From the NCBI GenBank assembly GCA_902794535.1, contig CADBHQ010000020.1, positions 1-64,000 of the forward strand: 64,000 nt of DNA, written 5' to 3'. Within the stretch, counting starts at the first letter, position 1. Every line of letters starts with the position of its first letter. A program made the position numbers and the translations under genes. This document shows positions 7,815-15,606 of the stretch, piece by piece. The notes under the pieces are model-generated. The model was not told the DNA's origin, did no database searches, and was given only the letters and a program-made list of their open reading frames with translations. The DNA comes from Fibrobacter succinogenes. GTDB taxonomy: Bacteria; Fibrobacterota; Fibrobacteria; Fibrobacterales; Fibrobacteraceae.

Positions 7815-8675
7815 ATGAAAAACAAATGGTATGAAGTTCTTGGGGCGGGCCTGTTGTCTGTTTCAACGATGTTCTTTTGCACATCTCTAATGGTGACAGG
7901 CTGTTCTAGTAGCGACAACAGCAGCGTAGCAGGGGACAACACGGAAGAATACTCCGAAGTCGCGGAACCCAGTGCTGAAGAAACCACGGAGGCTGAAGAA
8001 CCTTCGAGTCCCGAAGAAACCGTTGAATCTGAAAAGCCTGCTGAATCCGAAGAACCGGCTGAATCTGGCGATGTTGCCGCACCTGAAGAACCTACTGAAC
8101 CGAACAAAGCTGAACCTGAAGAAAAGACAGATCCGGCTGAAACCACAGAACCCTCAGAAGAAAAAACTGAACAGGCTGAACCTTCAAACTCTGAAGAAAA
8201 GACCGAACCGATTGAATCTGCTGAGCCCGAACCGGTTGAACTGAACAATGCCAAGGAATGGGAAATTATCAGAGATTCTGTTACGGCCGTGGTGGAGAAT
8301 AATTCAATTCAAGATTTGCATGAATCTCGTTTTTTGAAAGTGGAACGTTCCGATAAAAGTTCGAGACTTGATGAATATAGAATGCCTGAAGACGAATTCG
8401 TTGCCGAATATCAATATGATGGATATGATCAGCATTTGACGGATAGGCTTTATGAAGATGGTATTCTATGGGAAGGTTTTAATTGGACTAATCTCAATAA
8501 ACCGGAATGCCGCTTTAAAGCAGGATTGGATTCCATATTGGTGGGGACGAATTGGCCGGAGATTTACGTCGAAATGTACGCAATATACGATGTTAGATAT
8601 TTTTGCCAGTCTCTGGGGCTTGAAGGAAATCTTTCAATATGGATCCCGGTAAGGTATAGGGCAAAACAGGATTAA
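7815..8675 (+). CDS. lipoprotein with Glu/Pro-rich linker
   Basis: A 286-residue lipoprotein with lipobox MVTGC (Cys30). The ATG at 7815 follows AAGGAAGG; an in-frame TTG at 7809 overlaps the upstream stop and is less likely. Residues about 50-145 are a strongly acidic linker of EEP, AEE and TEP repeats, unlike the Ser-rich linkers of its neighbours. Residues about 148-286 form a globular module homologous to the C-terminus of the 8702 product (EYRMPEDEFVAEYQ matching EYLMDEDAFKVEFN, then a conserved W and a DSILVG/DTMFVG strand). Function unknown; surface display is inferred from the signal peptide. Confidence 0.8.
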   Translation: MKNKWYEVLGAGLLSVSTMFFCTSLMVTGCSSSDNSSVAGDNTEEYSEVAEPSAEETTEAEEPSSPEETVESEKPAESEEPAESGDVAAPEEPTEPNKAEPEEKTDPAETTEPSEEKTEQAEPSNSEEKTEPIESAEPEPVELNNAKEWEIIRDSVTAVVENNSIQDLHESRFLKVERSDKSSRLDEYRMPEDEFVAEYQYDGYDQHLTDRLYEDGILWEGFNWTNLNKPECRFKAGLDSILVGTNWPEIYVEMYAIYDVRYFCQSLGLEGNLSIWIPVRYRAKQD

Positions 8676-8701
8676 CCTTAAACACTTAAAGAAGGTAGAA
8701 A

Positions 8702-10243
8702 ATGAAAAATAAACTTGGAAAAATCACGGCGTTGGCAGCCGTCAGTATGGCTCTGGTGGTAACGGGCTGTTCCAGCGAAAGCAGCAGTGTTGCCGGGGAT
8801 GACTCGGAAGAATATATCGAGGATGTGGAATCCGGTGACGACGAGGGTGCTTCTTCGTCTTCGATTGCGGGCAAAGATAAAAAAGGAAAGTCTTCGAGTT
8901 CCGAAGAAGTTGCAATATCTTCGAGCTCGGAAAATAATGGATCTTCTGATACAACAAGGGTGGAATCTTCGAGTTCTGAAAATTATGCCATCAAGAATAA
9001 GACGTTGACTGGTGTAGCACAGAAGGGACCGTTTATTGATTCTTACGCATTTTTGGTTGAACTCGATTGCGAAACATTAAGAAGAAAGAGCGATGCCGAA
9101 GAGTCTGGGTATGCTCGTATTGAGATGGAAAACGGAGTGTACAATGTTGAAAATCTTAACATGGCTTCTCCGTGTGCTGAAATCGATGTGAAGGGTTATT
9201 ATCTAGATGAACATACTGGGGTAAAGTCGAAGAAAGAAGTATTGCTGCACGCCTTTGTTAATTTGGAAAATCGCAGTACCGTGAATATCAACGTGTTTAC
9301 GCAGCTCGAATATGATCGCGTAAGGTATCTTGTGGATGAAAAGAAAATGCCTGTAGCGGAAGCAAGGGCTCTTGCGAAAAAGGAAATCCTTGCACTGTTC
9401 GACATTAAAGAAAATGTCGGTGATTTTGCAGACCTGGATATCCTTAAACCTGGGGAAGGCAACGCAGCCCTTTTGGCGGCGAGTGTGCTCCTGACGGCGC
9501 AGACGGAATCCGAAAAGAATGCGCATCTTACTTATAGTGTAGACTCGTTAAGTAAATCTTATGTCAAAACGGGCGAGTGGAATGCTGAAATGAAAACCAA
9601 AATTGCCAACTGGGCTAAATCTGCCAAAGAAAACGGCACGCTGGAAACGATTCGCAAAAATGTGGCCGGGTGGAAAAACGTGGAAGCGGTTCCCGAATTT
9701 GAAAAGTATGTTGAAAAGTTTGGCGAGGAATACTCCAGCCCAGAAAATGAGGAATCTTCAAAGGAGTCTTCTCATCCGAGGGAATGGCAGGAACTTCATG
9801 ACATTATTTACCATTATGTTCTAGAAGAAAAGACTCCGGAAACCTTGGATAAATGTTGCCAAGGGGTGATTGTTCGAGGAGATGAAAAAACGAATTCAGA
9901 AGAATATTTGATGGACGAGGATGCCTTTAAGGTTGAGTTTAATTTGGATGATTTATATGAAGCACGAAGCGTATTGATACATGATGCTGGATTGTGGGAT
10001 GGCGATGAGTGGGACGATCCTCGATATTCGAACGTTCATTATGTGGTCTGGCTTGATACCATGTTTGTTGGGGAGGCGTATGAGTTTGATTCGGATAAGA
10101 TTCGTGCTATTGCGGGATATATGATTCGATATACCATTGGGGTGGCTCCGGATGTTGAAGAACATACTGCTATTGTAGAAATCCATGTCAAGCTCAATTC
10201 GCTTGATAAGCCCTATAACCCGGTGAAAAAAGAAGACGATTAA
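8702..10243 (+). CDS. mosaic lipoprotein with QKGPF domain
   Basis: A 513-residue lipoprotein with lipobox VVTGC (Cys23), preceded by GAAGGTAGAAA. After a short Ser-rich linker (about 45-90) comes the QKGPF-type domain (about 100-335) with the shared TVNINVFTQLEYDRVRYLV and LETIRKNVAGWKNVEAVPEFEKY stretches. The C-terminus (about 345-500) is the module also found in the product at 7815. It thus combines the N-terminal domain of the regulator-linked lipoproteins with the C-terminal module of its operon neighbour. Last gene of the operon; a terminator follows. Confidence 0.8.
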   Translation: MKNKLGKITALAAVSMALVVTGCSSESSSVAGDDSEEYIEDVESGDDEGASSSSIAGKDKKGKSSSSEEVAISSSSENNGSSDTTRVESSSSENYAIKNKTLTGVAQKGPFIDSYAFLVELDCETLRRKSDAEESGYARIEMENGVYNVENLNMASPCAEIDVKGYYLDEHTGVKSKKEVLLHAFVNLENRSTVNINVFTQLEYDRVRYLVDEKKMPVAEARALAKKEILALFDIKENVGDFADLDILKPGEGNAALLAASVLLTAQTESEKNAHLTYSVDSLSKSYVKTGEWNAEMKTKIANWAKSAKENGTLETIRKNVAGWKNVEAVPEFEKYVEKFGEEYSSPENEESSKESSHPREWQELHDIIYHYVLEEKTPETLDKCCQGVIVRGDEKTNSEEYLMDEDAFKVEFNLDDLYEARSVLIHDAGLWDGDEWDDPRYSNVHYVVWLDTMFVGEAYEFDSDKIRAIAGYMIRYTIGVAPDVEEHTAIVEIHVKLNSLDKPYNPVKKEDD

Positions 10244-10277
10244 AAACGCTTTTGTTTCCTCCATAAGAACAAAAAAA

Positions 10278-10304
10278 AGACCCCGCGAATGCGAGGTCTT
10301 TTTT
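10278..10304. terminator. bidirectional Rho-independent terminator
   Basis: AGACCCCGC and GCGAGGTCT pair around GAAT (one G-T pair), with eight A before and six T after the stem. It can end the lipoprotein operon on the plus strand and the tRNA-His transcript on the minus strand. Confidence 0.8.
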
Positions 10305-10307
10305 AAG

Positions 10308-10382
10308 GGTGGGTGACCGGACTCGAACCGACAACATCCAGAATCACAATCTGGGACTCTAACCAATTGAGCTACACCCACC
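10308..10382 (-). tRNA. tRNA-His(GTG)
   Basis: Read on the minus strand it folds as a full cloverleaf: acceptor GTGGGTG/CACCCAC, D arm GCTC...GAGT, anticodon stem CCAGA/TCTGG with loop TTGTGAT (anticodon GTG), and T arm GTCGG-TTCGAGT-CCGGT (one G-T pair). The extra 5' G typical of tRNA-His is present at 10382, opposite C73. The CCA end is not encoded. Confidence 0.95.
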
Positions 10383-10461
10383 ATGATTGTGAGCCCAAAT
10401 ATAAAAAAGCCACCCCGATTTTCAAGGGTGGCCCTGCAATTTTTTTGTAAAATGCGCCTTT

Positions 10462-10818
10462 TTAGTCGTTTTTCAGCTTGGAAATGATGCGCAGGTAGTT
10501 TGCGCGCTTGAAATCGTTGCGGTGTTCTTCGCAGAAACGGGGGTAAATGTACTGTTTCGGGAACACGCGGATAGTGAACATTTCGTTGCAGCCTTCGAGA
10601 CAGCACTTGAAGGTGAGGTCCATGGATTCCGTGTAGTTGTGGCGGAAGATGATGTTCTTGGACTCGATGTTGTCCACGTCCTTCTTCTGCTTCTGGCGCT
10701 GCTTGATGTCGCGGTGCAATTCGCAGTACTTGGCGATCGGGTGGCCCCAGAATTCGCGGCCGCAGCCGGGTTCCTGACAGACTTTCAGCTTGATACGCTT
10801 GTACTTGGGTAATTGCAT
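10462..10818 (-). CDS. small protein with two CxxxxC...CxxH zinc-binding-like motifs
   Basis: 118 residues from the ATG at 10818, which has CCGAGG seven bases upstream; an upstream in-frame ATG at 10881 precedes the probable -10 box (TATATT on the minus strand, 10846-10841) and is less likely. Two similar units are seen: CQEPGCGREFWG...YCELH near residues 14-35, and CCLEGCNEMFTI...FCEEH near 70-96, each able to bind one zinc through Cys/His. The spacer and C-terminus are rich in Lys and Arg, suggesting nucleic-acid binding. I do not recognise the family. Monocistronic. Confidence 0.7.
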   Translation of the reverse strand: MQLPKYKRIKLKVCQEPGCGREFWGHPIAKYCELHRDIKQRQKQKKDVDNIESKNIIFRHNYTESMDLTFKCCLEGCNEMFTIRVFPKQYIYPRFCEEHRNDFKRANYLRIISKLKND

Positions 10819-10840
10819 AAAAAACCTCGGTTTAGGGTTA

Positions 10841-10918
10841 AATATAGTAAAAATCAGTCCTTTTTTCATTTTGGGGGACAAAATCAGACGGTTTTGCGGT
10901 TTTTGGCGTGTATATAAG
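10841..10918. promoter_or_regulatory. divergent promoter region
   Basis: On the minus strand TATATT (10846-10841) lies about 23 bases before the ATG of the small zinc-binding protein. On the plus strand TATATAAG (10911-10918) lies about 27 bases before the ATG at 10945. No clear -35 boxes were recognised. Confidence 0.45.
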
Positions 10919-10944
10919 AGGACCTTTCAAAATCGGAGACTGCT

Positions 10945-11856
10945 ATGAACCGTTGGATTTTCATGTGGGTGCTGCTTTGCGCCGTGCTCTGGAGCGCGCT
11001 TCTCGGCGTTTTTTGGGGCGTTTTGCTGTCGGGGTGCTCTTACGACAGCGGCTGGAGCGCGGAGCCCGAGCCGCTGAAGATTACCTTTCTTGACGTGGGG
11101 CAAGGGCTTGCCGTACTCTTGGAACACGACGGGCATTTTGCGCTGTACGACACTGGGCCCGACTCGGCGGGTCTGGTGGATTCGCTTGCCGGTCGTGGAA
11201 TCAAGTCGCTTGATTGGGTGCTGGTGAGTCATTTTCACCGGGACCACGGCGGTGGGTTTATGGAAATGGGCGCGGCAATCGAGTCGGGGCGGCTCAAGGT
11301 AGGGCGCCTTTTGGTGGGGCTGGACACCGCGGTGGGCTTCGTGAGCGATAGCGTTTACATGGTGACGCGGCGGTACAAGATTCCGGTAGATACGCTGGAG
11401 CGCGGCGACACGGTGTACTTTGCCGATGGCTTTAGGTTTGAATGCCTGTGGCCAGTCAGCTACGGGCGCTTTGGCGAAAATCGGGCGAGTGTGGTCCTCA
11501 TGGGCTCTATGGTTGGTCCGCAGGCGGGGCGTGAAAGCGCAATCCTGCTAACAGGCGATTTGGATACCGCTGGCGAAAACCGCCTAATGGAACTCTCGCG
11601 CGATTTGTCGGCAGACTTACTGCAAGTCGGGCATCATGGTTCCGCGGGCAGCAGCGGACTCCAGTTCCTCTCGCGGGTGGCCCCTAGATATGCGGCTATC
11701 GGGGTCGGTAAAAACAACCGCTACGGCCACCCCAAAGACGAGGTGGTAAACAAGCTCCGGATTGTCACGGGCGATTCTGCTGCAATCTACCGCACCGACC
11801 TGCACGGAAGTTTCAGTTTTGAAATGTGGCCAGGAGTCGGGCTTGTCGTTCCCTGA
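10945..11856 (+). CDS. ComEC/Rec2-like metallo-beta-lactamase fold lipoprotein
   Basis: 303 residues. The N-terminus is a hydrophobic signal segment ending in a lipobox-like LLSGC (Cys30). The rest is the metallo-beta-lactamase domain found at the C-terminus of ComEC: LKITFLDVGQGLAVLLE, a YDTG motif, and the metal-binding SHFHRDHGG (His96, His98, Asp100, His101), then LLTGDLD and QVGHHGS. It lacks the competence and transmembrane domains of full ComEC, so it is a stand-alone exported version. A nuclease or hydrolase role in the periplasm is inferred. GGAG lies before the ATG. It converges on the thioesterase gene with a two-base gap. Confidence 0.8.
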   Translation: MNRWIFMWVLLCAVLWSALLGVFWGVLLSGCSYDSGWSAEPEPLKITFLDVGQGLAVLLEHDGHFALYDTGPDSAGLVDSLAGRGIKSLDWVLVSHFHRDHGGGFMEMGAAIESGRLKVGRLLVGLDTAVGFVSDSVYMVTRRYKIPVDTLERGDTVYFADGFRFECLWPVSYGRFGENRASVVLMGSMVGPQAGRESAILLTGDLDTAGENRLMELSRDLSADLLQVGHHGSAGSSGLQFLSRVAPRYAAIGVGKNNRYGHPKDEVVNKLRIVTGDSAAIYRTDLHGSFSFEMWPGVGLVVP

Positions 11857-11858
11857 AG

Positions 11859-12620
11859 TTATTCCCGGAAACCCACGCGGGCCTGGAAATGGCAACGGTT
11901 CGTGGTCGGGCTCTTTTCCATGTCGGCGTTCATGCCGAAGAATACGGCGTGGTGGTTCGTATCCTTAAAGCGGATAATGTTCACGTTCGCGCCGAGCGGC
12001 ACCTGGTTCACGAAGTTCAATTGCAACGAGCGGATACCGCGTTCCTTGATTTCTTCTTTGCTCAGACAGTCGAGAATCCATTCCACATAGCGGCAATGGT
12101 TCACGTGATGGTTCAAATCAAGGTCGCTATTGCGAGCGCGTTCCGTATAAACTAATTGTGGATCTTCGCCCATAGGCAAAACCGAGAGCATCTCGGGCAT
12201 GGCGCTCTTTTCAAGCTGAATGGGGAAGGGGTACGGGCTGTTTGACGGCGGCTCTGCAAAGCCGGTCTTCAAGTTCACGAGAATCCAAGAAGATGTGCCT
12301 TCGGCCAAAGCGTGGCCCTGGCTATCGACAACGGCGTAATCCTTCAAGACGACCTTGTCTTTGTAGATTTCCTTGATCCAGGTGGAAACGTGAAGGTCTT
12401 CACCCATGAGCGGCGTGTGATTGATGCGGACCTTCATGCGTGTAATGGCCGAAGTGTAGCCAGCCTTGATCATGCGCCACAGGCCAAATCCGCCCCGCTC
12501 GGCGTCGGCAATGGCAGCCTCTTCCATGAACTGGAACAGGCGCGAAAGCTTGAGTCTGCCGTATTCGTCGCAGTCCGAAAAGCGGACGGTGAATTTGAGG
12601 TCTGTGATTTCGCTCATCAT
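11859..12620 (-). CDS. acyl-ACP thioesterase (double hotdog)
   Basis: 253 residues matching the PF01643 acyl-ACP thioesterase family: an N-terminal hotdog with VRFSDCDEYGRLKLSRLFQFMEE, and a second hotdog with the family's DLDLNHHVNHCRYVEW, which carries the conserved Asn and His of the active site. It releases fatty acids from acyl carrier protein in the cytoplasm. GGAG precedes a doubled ATGATG, so the start is 12620 or 12617. It is divergent from aroA with about 45 AT-rich bases between them. Gene symbol withheld because bacterial members are named inconsistently. Confidence 0.85.
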   Translation of the reverse strand: MMSEITDLKFTVRFSDCDEYGRLKLSRLFQFMEEAAIADAERGGFGLWRMIKAGYTSAITRMKVRINHTPLMGEDLHVSTWIKEIYKDKVVLKDYAVVDSQGHALAEGTSSWILVNLKTGFAEPPSNSPYPFPIQLEKSAMPEMLSVLPMGEDPQLVYTERARNSDLDLNHHVNHCRYVEWILDCLSKEEIKERGIRSLQLNFVNQVPLGANVNIIRFKDTNHHAVFFGMNADMEKSPTTNRCHFQARVGFRE

Positions 12621-12664
12621 TTAAAGCTCCGTTTAGTCTAATAGCTTATTTAATTTATAAATTT

Positions 12665-14002
12665 ATGAGCATGGATACACCCTTTATTCGCCCTAGTCAT
12701 ATTCAGATTCCTGCTTTGAAGTCTTATAACGGTGAACTTCGCGTTCCTGGTTCCAAGAGCATTACGAACCGTGTGCTTTTGATTTCTGCCCTTGCCGAAG
12801 GAACCTCTCGTTTGCACAACTTGTTAAAGAGCGACGATACCCGCTATATGGGCGAGGCTTTAAAAGCCCTGGGTGTCAAGGCTGATATGACCGACGATTT
12901 TACCGAAGCGGTTATCGAAGGTGCGGCAGGCCCGATAGATGCGCCGTCTGTTCTGGTCGAAAACGACAATTATGTTGCAGGCCTTTACTTGGGCAATGCG
13001 GGCACGGCCATGCGCTCCTTGTGCGCAGCCCTTGCTCTCGGTCGTGGCGTGTTCCACTTGAGCGGCGAAGAACGCATGAAGGAACGCCCGATTCGCGACC
13101 TGGTCGATGCTCTTAGAACGCTTGGCGCTGACATTGACTACATGGAAACGGAAGGCTTCCCGCCGGTGTGCATTAACGCTCACGGCTTGAAGGGTGGTTC
13201 GGTCTCTGTCCGCGGTAACATTTCGAGCCAGTATCTTACGGCACTTTTGATTTGTGCTCCGTATGCAGAATCTCCGCTCCATATTCACGTGGAAGGCGAA
13301 CTGATTTCGGCTCCGTACATTTTGCTGACACTCGATGTCATGAAGCATTTCGGCATCGAAGTCAAGCATGCCGATCTTAAGGAATTTTACGTACCGAAGG
13401 GCGTGTACAAGACTCCGGGCGACTACATGGTCGAAGGCGATGCCAGCTCTGCAAGTTATCCGCTGGCTGCCGCTGCCATTGCAGGCGGCAAGGTGCGCGT
13501 GCTTGGCGTGGGTAGCGATTGCCGTCAGGGCGATATCGCCTTTGTCGAAGTGCTCAAGAAAATGGGCGCAAACATTACCATGGGCCCCGACTGGACAGAA
13601 TGCACCGGCACGGGTGGCAAGCTCAAGAGCCTCGGCGAATTCAACGCCATCGATATTCCCGATGCTGCTATGACGGTTGCGGTTCTTGCCCTGTTTGCCG
13701 ATGCCCCGATGACCATTAGCGGCATTGCCAGCTGGCGTGTCAAGGAAACGGACCGTATTGCGGCCATGGCGGCAGAACTCCGCAAAGTGGGCGCCGAAGT
13801 CCGCGAATCGAACGATTCCATTACGATTACGCCGCCGGAACACTTGCAGCCTGCAACCATTGAAACCTATAACGACCACCGCATGGCCATGTGCTTTAGC
13901 CTGGTCGCCTTGGGTGGCGTGCCAATCAAGATTATGGACCCGGCTTGCATTAATAAGACTTATCCGCGCTACTTTGAAGATTTTTTGAGAATTGCTCAAT
14001 AG
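12665..14002 (+). CDS. aroA: 3-phosphoshikimate 1-carboxyvinyltransferase
   Basis: 445 residues. EPSP synthase joins shikimate 3-phosphate and phosphoenolpyruvate on the way to chorismate and the aromatic amino acids. Seen: PGSKSITNRVLLISALAEG at the N-terminus, LGNAGTAMRSLCAA, the RPIRDLVDALRTLGADI segment, GDASSASYPLAAAAIAGG and YNDHRMAMCFSL near the C-terminus. Length is typical. It heads a run of three plus-strand genes with short gaps (22 and 4 bases), the other two being envelope proteins. Confidence 0.95.
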   Translation: MSMDTPFIRPSHIQIPALKSYNGELRVPGSKSITNRVLLISALAEGTSRLHNLLKSDDTRYMGEALKALGVKADMTDDFTEAVIEGAAGPIDAPSVLVENDNYVAGLYLGNAGTAMRSLCAALALGRGVFHLSGEERMKERPIRDLVDALRTLGADIDYMETEGFPPVCINAHGLKGGSVSVRGNISSQYLTALLICAPYAESPLHIHVEGELISAPYILLTLDVMKHFGIEVKHADLKEFYVPKGVYKTPGDYMVEGDASSASYPLAAAAIAGGKVRVLGVGSDCRQGDIAFVEVLKKMGANITMGPDWTECTGTGGKLKSLGEFNAIDIPDAAMTVAVLALFADAPMTISGIASWRVKETDRIAAMAAELRKVGAEVRESNDSITITPPEHLQPATIETYNDHRMAMCFSLVALGGVPIKIMDPACINKTYPRYFEDFLRIAQ

Positions 14003-14024
14003 TCAATTTTTATCTTAGAGAAGG

Positions 14025-15602
14025 ATGATGTTTAAGCGTATTTATAGCATAGCCTTGTTTTTGAGCCTCGCTCTGTGCGGAGCCATGCAGGCGTATGCGA
14101 TTCCGGAACTGCGTGCTATGCCGACACCTCCGGATACGCTGGTGCTGTGGGTGATGGACCAGGATATTAACGCCGGGTCTGCGCTCCAGAAACTCATGAA
14201 AAAGTATACGCGCCAAAGCGGAATTCCAGTCAAGATTCGATTTGTGGACTGGGGGGCTGCTTTTGACGAACTCAACAAGACGCTTGTGAACGAAGCGGGC
14301 GAAGGCACCGACTACCCAGATGTATTACAGCTGGGCTCGACTTGGGTGCCCTACTTTGCCAAGGCGGGTTTGATTAAGCCTGTCACCGAATTGTTAGACG
14401 CTGTCGATACAAGTCGCTTTTATCCGGAAGCAATGAAGTCTACCCATATCGGGCGCGATTCCGTGGTATATGCGGTTCCGTGGTTTTTGGATATCCGTGG
14501 ATTCTTTGCGAATGAACGCATTTGGCTTGAACTAGGACTCCACGATACTGAAATCGAAACGTACCCGAAGTTTTATGGTGTGCTTCGTGCCGTTTCTGAA
14601 GCCAAGGTCGTTAATGGCTTAGGTGTCGAAGTGGTGCCGCTTGAATTTGGTGTCAAGGAAGACTGGACCGGCTACCAGCAGATGTCTCCGTTCCTTTGGA
14701 ATTTCGGTGGCGATTTCGTGACCGAGGTCGATAGCGGTTACCGCAGCGCTTTGGCCGATCCGTTGACGCTTAAGGGACTTCACCATTACTTAAAGCTGCT
14801 GCGTGACCAGGAACTTTCTCCGAATAACTTGAAAGAAAATTCGGCTCAAAGTGCAGACCGTTTTGTGCGTGCTGAACAGTTGATGATTTTTGGAACGTCA
14901 GAACTGATTCGTAAGATTGAATTCGATACCGACTTGGGCGGCCTGATGGATAGCCCGCTTGCCAAAGACGGAATTATGACGATAAAAGGTCCGTCTGGCC
15001 CTTCTGGAAACTTCTCGTTTGTAGGCGGAAGCCATTTGACTCTTCCCAAGAACAGTAATCCTATCAAGCGCCATTATGCGCAAGATTTGTTCCTGTTCAT
15101 GCTCCGCGCCGACAATATTGATTTCTATTCCAGACAGTGTGGCTTTATTCCGCCCGACAAGAGCTTGATTCGAATCTGGATGCAGGATCAGCGCTATAAT
15201 CACTTGATTGAAGGCCTTGAAAATCATGGCCGTAGCTGCCAGAATATTCCGGAATGGAGTGAAATCGAAATGGCGGTGAACCGCATGGTGTCTGCAATTG
15301 CAGAATGCCTGCTCAAGAATGGGCCTGATGTAGACGACGAAATTACCCGCTTGGTGTTTGAAACGCATCAGAAAATAGACCGCATTCTGGGTTACGAAAA
15401 TAGCGAAAATGCATCGGCGGTAAAAGAACGTATCCGCAATGCTTTGACACAGCCTATCGATGAAGCCAAGTACGAAAAGGGTTTCGGTTCGTTCAAGAAA
15501 GAATCTGGATTTAGCTTGCGATTGATTGTGGTTTGTTCTCTTGGCGGTGTCGCGATTGTCCTTTTGTTGGTATTCTCGATTCGCCGGTTCCGCAAGCGCT
15601 AA
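14025..15602 (+). CDS. extracellular solute-binding protein (family 1) with C-terminal membrane anchor
   Basis: 525 residues. A signal peptide (about 1-26, ending MQAYA) precedes a periplasmic binding domain of the SBP_bac_1 type used by ABC importers for sugars: TLVLWVMDQDINAG, DVLQLGSTWVPYFAKAGLI, YAVPWFLDIRGFFANERIW and FLWNFGGDFVTE. After a helical stretch, residues about 497-519 form one transmembrane helix (LIVVCSLGGVAIVLLLVFSI) capped by RRFRKR, so the protein would be held in the inner membrane from its C-terminus. No ABC permease or ATPase gene is nearby. GAAGGATG overlaps the start. It could deliver to an importer encoded elsewhere or act in sensing. Confidence 0.8.
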   Translation: MMFKRIYSIALFLSLALCGAMQAYAIPELRAMPTPPDTLVLWVMDQDINAGSALQKLMKKYTRQSGIPVKIRFVDWGAAFDELNKTLVNEAGEGTDYPDVLQLGSTWVPYFAKAGLIKPVTELLDAVDTSRFYPEAMKSTHIGRDSVVYAVPWFLDIRGFFANERIWLELGLHDTEIETYPKFYGVLRAVSEAKVVNGLGVEVVPLEFGVKEDWTGYQQMSPFLWNFGGDFVTEVDSGYRSALADPLTLKGLHHYLKLLRDQELSPNNLKENSAQSADRFVRAEQLMIFGTSELIRKIEFDTDLGGLMDSPLAKDGIMTIKGPSGPSGNFSFVGGSHLTLPKNSNPIKRHYAQDLFLFMLRADNIDFYSRQCGFIPPDKSLIRIWMQDQRYNHLIEGLENHGRSCQNIPEWSEIEMAVNRMVSAIAECLLKNGPDVDDEITRLVFETHQKIDRILGYENSENASAVKERIRNALTQPIDEAKYEKGFGSFKKESGFSLRLIVVCSLGGVAIVLLLVFSIRRFRKR

Positions 15603-15606
15603 ATTT

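Noticed and set aside
15526-15606. Start of the PBP4-DUF1460 fusion inside the solute-binding protein gene
   Set aside because: The 27 extra residues have no signal character, while the ATG at 15607 gives a clean signal peptide.
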